From Elusimicrobiota bacterium (GTDB taxonomy: Bacteria; Elusimicrobiota; Elusimicrobia; UBA1565; UBA9628), in NCBI GenBank assembly GCA_023249675.1, contig JAHFCE010000031.1, forward strand, positions 1-32,859: a DNA stretch of 32,859 bases. Direction: 5' to 3'. Below the pieces are notes generated by a model that saw nothing but the letters and a program-made list of their open reading frames with translations, had not been told where the DNA came from and did not search any database. Shown here in pieces: positions 23,270 through 30,851 of the stretch; the first letter of the stretch is position 1, and each line of letters begins with the position of its first letter. A program made the translations under genes and the position numbers.

Positions 23270-23290
23270 GTTTCCGGAAACAGTTATAAT
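23270..23290 (+). promoter_or_regulatory. Palindrome plus -10 element for the ABC exporter operon
   Basis: GTTTCCGGAAAC (23270-23281) is a perfect 12-bp palindrome. TATAAT (23285-23290), a full consensus -10, follows 3 nt later and ends 6 nt before the ATG at 23297. The palindrome sits in the spacer, a classic repressor position. No strong -35 is evident. Confidence 0.65.
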
Positions 23291-23296
23291 CGGCGC

Positions 23297-24187
23297 ATGA
23301 GCGGCGTCCTCGAAGCCCGCGGCTTGTTCAAGCGCTATTCCAAAGCGGCGGCGGATGCCGTCTGCGGCTTGTCCTTGTCCGTACGCGAGGGCTCCTGCTT
23401 CGGCCTGCTCGGCCCCAACGGCGCGGGTAAGACGACGACGGTCGAGATGCTCGAAGGCATCCTGAAGCCGGACGCGGGAGAGATTTTCTACCGAGGCGCG
23501 CCGATCGGCCCCGCCTTTCGCGAGCGGACCGGCATCCAGTTCCAGGATACGGCCCTTCAAGATCACCTGACCGTGCGCGAGCTGCTGAATCTGTTCGGCG
23601 CGCTGTACCCCTCGCGCCTATCCGAGGCGGAGCTCGTGAGGCTGTGCGATCTGGGTGAGCTGCTCGACCGCGATCCGCAGAAGCTGTCCGGCGGCCAGCG
23701 CCAGCGCGCTTTGCTCGCGCTGGCCCTTGTCAACGATCCCGACGTGGTCTTCCTGGATGAACCGACCACGGGGCTCGACCCGCAGGCCCGGCGCAATTTT
23801 TGGGACCTGGCGCGCTCGATCAAGGCGCGCGGCAAGACGATCCTGCTCACCACGCATTACATGGAAGAAGCCTACGCGCTGTGCGACGAGGTCGCGATCG
23901 TTGATCGCGGGCGCATCATTGCGCAGGGCGCGCCCGACACACTCCTGAAGAAACATTTCGACGGCGTCGTCATCGAGCTGCCGAAGGCCGACTTTCAGGC
24001 GCCTACGGGGGGCGTTCCGGGAGAGGTCCTCGAGCGCGGCGAGACGATGGAGCTTCTGACAAGCGAGGTCGAGGGAGCTCTCGAGGCGCTCAAGCGCGGC
24101 GGCTCGAGCTTGGCGCACCTGCGCGTGCGCCCGCGCACGTTGGAAGATTTGTTCTTGGCTCTGACTGGCCGGGAGCTGCGCGAATGA
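23297..24187 (+). CDS. ABC transporter ATP-binding protein (ABC-2 exporter type)
   Basis: The 296-residue ATPase has Walker A GPNGAGKTT (39-47), Q-loop IQFQDTALQDHLTVREL, the signature LSGGQRQR, Walker B VVFLDEPTTGLDPQ and the switch His in LLTTHYMEEA. A C-terminal extension of about 80 residues (from DTLLKKHFDGVVIELP) is typical of drug and polysaccharide ABC-2 exporters such as the CcmA/NodI group. It pairs with the membrane gene that overlaps its stop (ATGA). The substrate is unknown. The message is predicted leaderless. Confidence 0.93.
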   Translation: MSGVLEARGLFKRYSKAAADAVCGLSLSVREGSCFGLLGPNGAGKTTTVEMLEGILKPDAGEIFYRGAPIGPAFRERTGIQFQDTALQDHLTVRELLNLFGALYPSRLSEAELVRLCDLGELLDRDPQKLSGGQRQRALLALALVNDPDVVFLDEPTTGLDPQARRNFWDLARSIKARGKTILLTTHYMEEAYALCDEVAIVDRGRIIAQGAPDTLLKKHFDGVVIELPKADFQAPTGGVPGEVLERGETMELLTSEVEGALEALKRGGSSLAHLRVRPRTLEDLFLALTGRELRE

Positions 24188-25191
24188 TGCGCCGCTTTTG
24201 GGCCATCCTGATCGGGCGCAATAAGGAATTCCTGCGCGATCGCGGCGCGATGGGTTGGAATCTTCTGTTTCCATTCTTCGTGGTCTTCGGGATGGCGTTT
24301 GCATTTTCAGACAAACGGCAAGATGTGTTCAAGGTCGGCGTCATGGGGGAAGTCTCGGCGCTGCCCGTTGGTTTCGGCGCGACCAAGCACTTGAAATTCG
24401 TGCCGTTCGACGATGCGGCCGCGGCGCAGGGGAAGCTACGGCACCATCAGCTTGACATACTTGTGCGGCCGGGAAAGCCGCTGATGTATTGGGTCAACGA
24501 GAACAGTCCGAAGGGTTATCTTGTTGAGAAAATCCTGCTTGGCGCCGACGCGGGGGGACTGTCCCCAGTGCGCAAGACCGTGGAGGGACGACCGATCCGC
24601 TATGTGGACTGGCTCGTGTCCGGCCTGCTGTCGATGAACATGATGTTTTCGGCTCTATTCGGCGTGGGCTACAACCTCGTGCGGTACCGCAAGAACGGAG
24701 TGCTCAAGCGCTTGAAAGCGACCCCGCTGCGTGCCGTCGAGTTTTTGACCGCGCAGGTGGTTTCGCGTTTGATCTTGATCATGGGCGTGTTCGCCGTCGT
24801 GTATCACGGCTCGGATTTTTTCCTGCATTTCCAGAGATTGGGCTCGCTGCTCGATCTGTACCTGATCTTCGCGCTCGGCTCGGCGTGTCTGATCTCTCTC
24901 GGACTGCTCGTGGCCGCGCGCGTGACGAGCGAGGAGCTCGCGGGCGGCGTGCTCAATATGCTGTCTTGGCCGATGATGTTTCTCTCCGGGGTGTGGTTCT
25001 CTCTCGAGGGCGCGCCGAAGGCGCTGCGCCTGTTCGCCGACATGATGCCGCTGACCCATTTGATCGACGCCGCGCGTGCGGTGATGACTGAGGGGGCGAC
25101 GTTGTCGCACGTGGCGCCGCACTTGTACGTCCTTGCGGGGATGACGGCCCTATTTCTGGCCGTCGGCGCCTGGACTTTCCGTTGGGATTAG
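24184..25191 (+). CDS. ABC-2 type permease
   Basis: The 335-residue membrane protein has the ABC-2 layout. An N-terminal helix after a cytoplasmic segment (IGRNKEFLRDRGAMGWNLLFPFFVVFGMAF) is followed by an extracytoplasmic domain of about 120 residues, then five membrane helices (LLSMNMMFSALFGVGYNLV, SRLILIMGVFAVVYH, DLYLIFALGSACLISLGLLVAA, GGVLNMLSWPMMFLSGVWFSLE, LYVLAGMTALFLAVGAWTF). The RYRKNGVLKRLKATPL loop is a family mark. It forms an exporter with the ATPase upstream. Its TAG stop overlaps, by two bases, the stop of the convergent gene on the other strand. Confidence 0.92.
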   Translation: MMRRFWAILIGRNKEFLRDRGAMGWNLLFPFFVVFGMAFAFSDKRQDVFKVGVMGEVSALPVGFGATKHLKFVPFDDAAAAQGKLRHHQLDILVRPGKPLMYWVNENSPKGYLVEKILLGADAGGLSPVRKTVEGRPIRYVDWLVSGLLSMNMMFSALFGVGYNLVRYRKNGVLKRLKATPLRAVEFLTAQVVSRLILIMGVFAVVYHGSDFFLHFQRLGSLLDLYLIFALGSACLISLGLLVAARVTSEELAGGVLNMLSWPMMFLSGVWFSLEGAPKALRLFADMMPLTHLIDAARAVMTEGATLSHVAPHLYVLAGMTALFLAVGAWTFRWD

Positions 25192-25493
25192 AGAAGTGAA
25201 ACGCCTTCGGCTGTGAGCAGGCCGCGCTTCTGCGCGATGCCGCCGGCGCCGGAATAGCCGGTCAGTCGTCCATCGGCCCCGACGACTCGGTGACAGGGGA
25301 CCGTTGGGGCGAAGGGGTTCTTTCCCAGAGCCCTGCCCACCGCGCGGGCTGACTTCGGCTTGCCGATTCTTTGAGCAATCCAGCCATAGGTGCGGACCTG
25401 GCCCTTCGGAATTTCGGCGCAGGCTTTCCAGACGGCCTGATAGAACGGAGAGTACGTCTTCATCGCGGCGATTATCTTCTTGGGGAGCTTCAT
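25188..25493 (-). CDS. Minimal MGMT-type protein (DNA-binding domain with active Cys)
   Basis: The 101-residue protein matches only the C-terminal DNA-binding/active-site domain of O6-alkylguanine-DNA alkyltransferases. The marks are PFYQAVWKAC, GQVRTYGWIA (Tyr36), the arginine-finger helix SARAVGRALGKNP (Arg50) and PCHRVVGADG with acceptor Cys67, then GYSGAGGIAQKRGLL. Alkyltransferase-like proteins usually have Trp in place of this Cys, so this one may still transfer alkyl groups. The start at 25493 overlaps the anmK stop as ATGA; the larger frame upstream lies within anmK. No ribosome binding site is visible, so translation is probably coupled. Confidence 0.87.
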   Translation of the reverse strand: MKLPKKIIAAMKTYSPFYQAVWKACAEIPKGQVRTYGWIAQRIGKPKSARAVGRALGKNPFAPTVPCHRVVGADGRLTGYSGAGGIAQKRGLLTAEGVSLL

Positions 25494-26560
25494 GGGAGGA
25501 TTATTTTCCCAAGGATGCGGGGCCCGCGGGCACCCGTCGCGGACGGCGCGCTGTTTGTCTTCCCATCGAGGGCGCGTGCGGCGAGCCAGGCAAAGCAAGC
25601 GGCTTCCTTGGCCATGACCGGAAGGGTCGATGCGTTGACTCGGACGGGCGCACACAGCGCGCGCAGGCGGCGCATCAGGTGCGCGTTGAGCGCGCCGCCG
25701 CCGGAGACGACGACCTCCGACAGCGGCCCCGGCGCGTTCTCAAGGATGGAGAGCCACAGCGAGCGTGCGGTCAGTTCGCACAAGGAGGCCAGCGCGTCTG
25801 GAAGTTGCCTGGCCGTCAGGCGCGGATAAATCCGGTCGAGAAGCATCGGGCCGAAGGTCGAGCGGTCGAGGGACTTCGGCGGGGGTTCGAGGAAGTAGGG
25901 GTGCGCCAGAAGCCGCCTGACCAACGTCTGGTCGACCGTCCCCGATGCGGCGATGTGTCCGCCGGCGTCGTAGTCGCGGCGGCCTTTCGTCGCGCGGCGC
26001 ACAGCTTCGTCCAAGAGGACATTGCCGGGGCCGGCGTCGAAGGCGGCGTGGATCTTTCCATGGCCGATGAGGCTTGCGTTCGAGATGCCGCCGATATTGA
26101 TCACGGCTTTCAGCGGTCCGCGCCCGTAGAGAAAAAGGTCGAAAGCGGCAACAAGCGGCGCGCCCTGGCCGCCGGCGGCCATGTCGCGCGGACGGAAGTC
26201 GGCGACGACCGTGACACCCGTGCGTTCAGCGATGACGGCGGGTTCGGCGATCTGGAGCGTATTCGGCGGAGTTGCATTCGGGCCGTGCCAGACGGTCTGG
26301 CCATGGGAGCCGATGACGGAAGGCTGCAGGCGGCCGGCGATCTGGAGAGCGGCCGCGGCGAAGACCTCGCCGAGTTCAAAATTAAGGCGCGAGAGTTCGG
26401 CCACGGAGAGTCCGGGCGCGCCTAGGACGCGCTTCTTGAGCGCGGGGGAGTAGGGATAAGTGCGGTGGCGGATGACGCGGACCTCGGTTGCGCCGATGAT
26501 CACAAGCGCGGCCGTCACGCCGTCGGCCGAGGTTCCAGACATCAAACCGACCGCTTTCAT
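25490..26560 (-). CDS. anmK: Anhydro-N-acetylmuramic acid kinase
   Basis: AnmK cleaves and phosphorylates 1,6-anhydro-MurNAc to MurNAc-6-phosphate in peptidoglycan recycling. The 356-residue length is normal. Motifs are GLMSGTSADGV near residue 5-15, IGSHGQTVWHGP, LQIAEPAVIAERTGVTVVADFRPRD (in parts), GGQGAPLV, NIGGISN, DAGPGNVLLDE and VVSGGGALN, all family marks. The family often has Asp where this reads Thr (DGVT rather than DGVD). It partners functionally with nagZ at the other end of the window. It is followed by the MGMT-type gene, and diverges from comEC with only 41 nt between them. Confidence 0.94.
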   Translation of the reverse strand: MKAVGLMSGTSADGVTAALVIIGATEVRVIRHRTYPYSPALKKRVLGAPGLSVAELSRLNFELGEVFAAAALQIAGRLQPSVIGSHGQTVWHGPNATPPNTLQIAEPAVIAERTGVTVVADFRPRDMAAGGQGAPLVAAFDLFLYGRGPLKAVINIGGISNASLIGHGKIHAAFDAGPGNVLLDEAVRRATKGRRDYDAGGHIAASGTVDQTLVRRLLAHPYFLEPPPKSLDRSTFGPMLLDRIYPRLTARQLPDALASLCELTARSLWLSILENAPGPLSEVVVSGGGALNAHLMRRLRALCAPVRVNASTLPVMAKEAACFAWLAARALDGKTNSAPSATGARGPRILGKIILP

Positions 26561-26566
26561 GCCGGT

Positions 26567-26572
26567 ATTATG
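26567..26572 (-). promoter_or_regulatory. Candidate -10 element for anmK, leaderless spacing
   Basis: CATAAT (5 of 6) on the minus strand ends 6 nt before the anmK ATG at 26560. No Shine-Dalgarno site is present and the -35 is poor. Confidence 0.5.
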
Positions 26573-26601
26573 GAACTTTTCCGGGGGTTGAATCGTATGA
26601 A

Positions 26602-28368
26602 GTGGTGGGGATAATCCGCCGTCCGCTGTTTTGGGCCGTGGTCGCCGGGGCGTTGGCCGCTCTGATCGCGCGCCGTGTCGGCGTCCTGGCGCCCCCGCGC
26701 GACGAGGGGTGGCGGCAGGCCGGGCTCGCCGGTCCGGTGCGGGTAAGCGGGCGCCTCGATGCGCCCGTGCGCCAGACGCGCCGGGGCTGGCGTACGCGGC
26801 TGGTCTTCGCCTCGCCCACGGGAATTCAGCGCGCCCTCGTCTGGCTGCCGCATGGGCGCGGTGTCGGAGATCTAGAGAAGGGGCGCGAGGCGGTCATCGA
26901 GGGGAAGCTGCGGCCCCCGCGCCGGCCGCGCGATCCCGGAGATTTCGACGAGGCGGGAGCGCTCGAGGCCGTCGGCTGCGCATGGGTTCTTCACGCCCGC
27001 GAAGTTGCGGTATCGAGCGCCGCGGCGCCCACGCGTTTTTTGCCCTGGGCCTGGGCCCAGCGCGCGCGGTTGTCCGCCGAGGATGCCTATGGCCGGCGCC
27101 TGCCGCCGGAGCGGGCCGCCTTGCTCGCGGGGATCGCTCTTGGCGACGCAGGCGCTTTATCCGATAATCTCACCAAGGCGGTGCGCGATGCCGGGGCCAT
27201 GCATCTGCTCGTGGCGTCGGGCTCGAATATCGGCTTTGCGGCGGCGGCCGCCGCTCTGCTCGGGCTCGCGGCGGGCCTGAGGCCCGGGCCGCGCGCCGCG
27301 CTCACGCTCGCCGCCGCGGGGTTCTACACGTTGATGACCGGCGCCGATCCGCCGTGCGTGCGGGCTTGGGTGATGCTGGCCGCAGCGCTCGCGGCGCGCG
27401 CGTTCGGGCGCGAGACGACGGCGTCGGGGGCGTTGACTCTCGCGGCCGCGGTCATGCTTGTCGCGGGTCCCGCGTCGGCGCTGTCGCCGAGCGCCGTCAT
27501 GAGCGTCGGGGCCTGCGCGGCGATCATCTGGGCGGGAAATGCCGCGGAGCGCGCCGCGCCCGAGTCCTGGCCGGGATTTGTCCGCGCGGCGACGGCGTTA
27601 TGTCTGATCAGCGTCGCCATCGCCGCGGCGCTGTGGCCGCTGTGGATTTCCGTGTTCGGGCGCGCTTCGCTTGTCGGGCCGCTGGCGAATCTCATCCTGG
27701 TCCCGTTGTCGGCGCCCCTGCTCGCGGGGGGCTTCGCGCTGTGGGCGGCGGATGCGTGGCTTCCGGTCGCAGCGCCAGCGGCGGCGCAGCTTGTCGGCGC
27801 GGGACTGTGGATTTTCGAGCGCACCTGCGTGCGCGCCGCCGCTCTTCCCTGGGCGGCCGTCGAGCTGCGGCCGTGGACTGGAGCGGAGATCACGGCTTGG
27901 TTTCTGCTGCTTGCCGCATTGGGGGCTTGGCCGAGACGGCGTGCGGTCGCCGCGCTGCTGACTGCCGCACTTCTCGTATTCGCGATCGGTCGGGTCTGCG
28001 CGCGGCGCCCGCCGGTGTCCGCGCTGTTCCTAACGGATGGAAGCGTCTTGCTTCGCTTCAACGGCGGCCCCGCTTGGCATCTGGGACTGAAAGCGCCGCG
28101 TGCCAAGGCTTGGCGGGCGGCGCGTGTGCTCGGCGCCGGGGAGCTCGAGTTCCGCGCTGTGGGCGGACCGTGGCGCCTGAGGCTGGGCATGACGGAAATA
28201 CTTTTCGGCGGAGGTATAAAACCAGCCGCCCGGAGGGCGGCTGGTCCTTTTGCTATAATCGAGGCCCCTCGGGCATCTGCGTTCGAGTGGGTCACTGATG
28301 GCGACTCGTACCGTGTCCAAGACCCCCTCCGGCCGGGCGTTCGGCTCGGTCCTCATCTTTCGCAATGA
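26602..28368 (+). CDS. ComEC/Rec2-like membrane protein lacking the metallo-lactamase domain
   Basis: ComEC forms the inner-membrane channel for DNA uptake. The 588-residue protein starts with a hydrophobic segment and an OB-like DUF4131 domain (VRVSGRLDAPVRQ, VIEGKLRPPRRPRD). The Competence domain follows: ALLAGIALGDAGALSDNLTK, DAGAMHLLVASGSNIG (family mark), FYTLMTGADPPCVRAWVML and several membrane helices up to about residue 460. The usual C-terminal metallo-beta-lactamase domain is missing, a common short form. The start is uncertain; GTG at 26602 is the earliest fitting codon. The last 50 codons run through a terminator-like hairpin and overlap nadK by 71 nt, so the natural end may be nearer 28220. 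Confidence 0.85.
   Translation: MVGIIRRPLFWAVVAGALAALIARRVGVLAPPRDEGWRQAGLAGPVRVSGRLDAPVRQTRRGWRTRLVFASPTGIQRALVWLPHGRGVGDLEKGREAVIEGKLRPPRRPRDPGDFDEAGALEAVGCAWVLHAREVAVSSAAAPTRFLPWAWAQRARLSAEDAYGRRLPPERAALLAGIALGDAGALSDNLTKAVRDAGAMHLLVASGSNIGFAAAAAALLGLAAGLRPGPRAALTLAAAGFYTLMTGADPPCVRAWVMLAAALAARAFGRETTASGALTLAAAVMLVAGPASALSPSAVMSVGACAAIIWAGNAAERAAPESWPGFVRAATALCLISVAIAAALWPLWISVFGRASLVGPLANLILVPLSAPLLAGGFALWAADAWLPVAAPAAAQLVGAGLWIFERTCVRAAALPWAAVELRPWTGAEITAWFLLLAALGAWPRRRAVAALLTAALLVFAIGRVCARRPPVSALFLTDGSVLLRFNGGPAWHLGLKAPRAKAWRAARVLGAGELEFRAVGGPWRLRLGMTEILFGGGIKPAARRAAGPFAIIEAPRASAFEWVTDGDSYRVQDPLRPGVRLGPHLSQ
28221..28251 (+). terminator. Rho-independent terminator inside the comEC 3' end
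   Basis: ACCAGCCGCCC (28221-28231) pairs perfectly with GGGCGGCTGGT (28235-28245) around GGA, and CC plus four T follow (28248-28251). An A run precedes the stem, so it could also work in reverse. It separates comEC from nadK transcription although it lies within the comEC open frame. Confidence 0.75.
28251..28259 (+). promoter_or_regulatory. Extended -10 promoter of the nadK-recN-gltX operon
   Basis: TGC followed by TATAAT (28254-28259), a full extended -10, begins in the T tract of the terminator. The -35 is poor, as allowed for extended -10 promoters. It gives a leader of about 30 nt before nadK, without a strong ribosome binding site. Confidence 0.65.
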
Positions 28369-29194
28369 GGCCAAGCCCGATTCGTCGCGGACGCTCGGGC
28401 TTGTTTGCTCCCTGCTCAAGAGGCGCGGCGTGACCGTGTGCGATGCCGACCGCGCAATCGCGCGCGGAAGCGCCGCCTTCACACGCTGCTGGAAAGGGGC
28501 GGATCTTGCCATCGCGCTCGGCGGAGACGGAACCATGCTCCGCGTTGCGCGCGAAGTCGCCCCGCGCGGCATTCCGCTGCTCGGCGTCAATATCGGGACC
28601 CTGGGCTTCCTCTCCGGGACCGAGGCGGACGATTTGAAGCTCTGCGTGGACTCGGTTCTTGCGGGGCGCTTCGTCATCGAGGAACGCTCGATGCTCTCGG
28701 CGGAAGTTCTGCGCGGCGGCCGGGTCCTCTTCGGACCAGACCTGGCCCTGAACGAAGTGGTCATACGCTGCGGCGAGCAGGCGCGCGCGATCACATTGTC
28801 GACCCGCTCGGGCGAACGCTTCGTGGCCGATTACTTCGGCGACGGGCTTATCGTCGCGACGCCGACGGGGTCTACGGCCTATTCCTTGGCCGCTTCCGGA
28901 CCGATCGTCGATCCTTCCCTTGACGTCACCCTCGTGGCGCCGATCTGTCCGCACACCTTGACGCAGCGGCCGCTGATCGTCCCGGCGCACCTGCCGCTGA
29001 CGATCCGCCTCGGCAAGCGCCGCGAGGGAGAGGCGCCCGCCGTGCTCGTCTCGCTGGACGGCCGGTCGGGCTGCGAGCTCAGGATCGGCGACGAGGTGCG
29101 CGTTCGCCGCGCGCAAACGCCGCTGCGCCTGCTCCTGCCGCCGGGCCGCTCGTTCTTCGAGGTTCTGCGCCGCAAGCTCAAATGGGGCCGCTGA
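28298..29194 (+). CDS. nadK: NAD kinase
   Basis: NadK phosphorylates NAD to NADP. The 298-residue protein contains the GGDGT motif (75-79), LGVNIGTLGFLSG, ALNEVVI, DYFGDGLIVATPTGSTAYSLAASGP in sequence (the nucleotide and substrate loop) and VAPICPHTLTQRPLIVP, all diagnostic. Length is normal. The ATG at 28298 is preceded by GAGTGGG, a weak site. The frame overlaps the tail of the comEC frame by 71 nt. recN follows after 1 nt, the common nadK-recN pairing. Confidence 0.97.
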   Translation: MATRTVSKTPSGRAFGSVLIFRNEAKPDSSRTLGLVCSLLKRRGVTVCDADRAIARGSAAFTRCWKGADLAIALGGDGTMLRVAREVAPRGIPLLGVNIGTLGFLSGTEADDLKLCVDSVLAGRFVIEERSMLSAEVLRGGRVLFGPDLALNEVVIRCGEQARAITLSTRSGERFVADYFGDGLIVATPTGSTAYSLAASGPIVDPSLDVTLVAPICPHTLTQRPLIVPAHLPLTIRLGKRREGEAPAVLVSLDGRSGCELRIGDEVRVRRAQTPLRLLLPPGRSFFEVLRRKLKWGR

Positions 29195-29195
29195 G

Positions 29196-30851
29196 ATGCT
29201 CAGACGCCTGAAGGTCCTCAACTTCGCGGTGGCCGAGAAGGTCGAGTTCGAGCTCGGCGCGGGCTTCACCGCCCTGACCGGAGAGACGGGAGCGGGCAAG
29301 TCCATCCTCCTCGAGGCCCTGGCTTTTCTCCTGGGCGCGCGCGGCTCTTCGTCCTGGCTGCGCGCGGGCGCGGAGCGCCTGGAAGTCGAGGGGCTGATCG
29401 ACGCCTCCGATGTTCCGGCGGACCTGCGCCGCGAGCTTGAGATCACCGCCCAGACCGTGCAGCTCAGGCGCGAGCTCGACGCGACCGGCCGCACGCGCGC
29501 CCAGGTCGCGGGCCGCCCCGCGCCCGTCTCCGCCCTTGCCCGCGTCGGCGAATCTTTCGCCGATTTTCACGGCCAACACGAGAGCCGGACCTTGCTCAGG
29601 GCCGCCTCCCAGCTTGAGCTGCTCGATCGCTTCGGCGGCCTCGACGCCGAGCGTCGCGCGCTGTCCGGGGCGTACGCGTCATGGTCCGCGCTGAAGGCCC
29701 GTCTTGAGGCGTCGTCCTTGTCCGAGGCGGAGCGCGAGCGGCGTGCCGACCTCCTGCGCTTCCAGGTCGCGGAGATCGACAACCTTAAGCCGCGCCTGGG
29801 AGAAGACGAGGAGTTGGAGGAGAAGCTGCCTCGCCTTAAGAATGCCGAGCGCCTGCGCGCGCTCGCGGATACGGCCTACGCCCTGCTTTATGCCGAGGAG
29901 AACGCGGCGGTGGCCCGCCTCCTGAAAGCGGCGCGCGCCGTCTCCGAGCTCGCCAAGATCGATCCGGCCGCCGGCAGCCTCCAGTCGGAGCTCGAGAACG
30001 CCCGCATCGGCGCCGACTCGGTCGCGCGCGAGCTCGGCGCCTACCGGGACTCCGTTGCGGCCGATCCCGCCGCCCTCGACGCGCTGCTGTCTCGGCAGGA
30101 CGCGCTGTCTCGCCTCAAGAAGCGGCACGGCGCGAGTCTCGCGGAGGTCCTCGCCGCGCGCGAGCGCCTGGCCGTCGAGCTCGACGGCCTCGTGAATGCC
30201 GACGCCCACCTCGAGAAGACGCGCCGTGAGCTCGAGACGGCCGCGCGGGCTCTGGCCGAGCTTGCAGACGAGGTCCATGACAAGCGCGTGAAGGCGGCCA
30301 AGAAGCTCGATGCCGCCGCGCTGAAGGAACTCAAGGCTCTCGGCCTGCCCCACGCCCGCTTCGCCTGCTCTGTCGAGATGGAGGAGGGGAACTGGTCTCA
30401 ATCGGGAGGGGATGCCGTGGAGTTCTTGTTGGCGCCTAACCCCGGCGAGGCGCTGCGTCCCGTGAAGACCGCGGCTTCCGGGGGCGAATTGTCGCGCGTG
30501 ATGCTGGCGCTTAAGACCGTCTTCGCGAAGGCCGACCGCACGGCTCTCTTGGTCTTCGACGAAGTCGATACGGGCATCGGCGGCGAGGTCGCGCGCGCCG
30601 TCGGCGAGCGCTTGGCGGCGCTCGCTCAAGGACGCCAGGTGCTGTGCATCACGCATCTTCCCCAGGTCGCCTGCTTCGCGCAGGCCCATTTTCACGCCGT
30701 CAAGGACGTCGCGGCGGGACGCACGCGCCTGCGCGTCGATCGCCTTGACGGCGCGGGCCGTCTTGAGACCGTGGCCGGGATGCTGGGCGGCCGCGCCACG
30801 GGGGCCAGCCGCAAGCACGCCCAAGAATTACTGGAGAGCTCCCTCACATGA
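29196..30851 (+). CDS. recN: DNA repair protein RecN
   Basis: RecN is an SMC-like ATPase for double-strand break repair. The 551-residue protein has Walker A GETGAGKS (29-36), the FHGQHESRTLL segment, a long heptad-rich coiled coil through the middle (about 150-350), the ABC signature SGGELSRVMLALK and Walker B LLVFDEVDTGIGG, then ITHLPQVACFA. This order and size are standard. It starts 1 nt after the nadK stop and its stop overlaps the gltX start (ATGA), placing tRNA charging in the same transcript. Confidence 0.97.
   Translation: MLRRLKVLNFAVAEKVEFELGAGFTALTGETGAGKSILLEALAFLLGARGSSSWLRAGAERLEVEGLIDASDVPADLRRELEITAQTVQLRRELDATGRTRAQVAGRPAPVSALARVGESFADFHGQHESRTLLRAASQLELLDRFGGLDAERRALSGAYASWSALKARLEASSLSEAERERRADLLRFQVAEIDNLKPRLGEDEELEEKLPRLKNAERLRALADTAYALLYAEENAAVARLLKAARAVSELAKIDPAAGSLQSELENARIGADSVARELGAYRDSVAADPAALDALLSRQDALSRLKKRHGASLAEVLAARERLAVELDGLVNADAHLEKTRRELETAARALAELADEVHDKRVKAAKKLDAAALKELKALGLPHARFACSVEMEEGNWSQSGGDAVEFLLAPNPGEALRPVKTAASGGELSRVMLALKTVFAKADRTALLVFDEVDTGIGGEVARAVGERLAALAQGRQVLCITHLPQVACFAQAHFHAVKDVAAGRTRLRVDRLDGAGRLETVAGMLGGRATGASRKHAQELLESSLT

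Noticed and set aside
3110-26560. nagZ and anmK as one recycling locus
   Set aside because: They are over 20 kb apart in different transcription units; the link is functional only.
26597-26614. Five-codon ATG frame just before the comEC start, as a possible leader peptide
   Set aside because: It is too short and has no ribosome binding site or attenuator-like structure after it.
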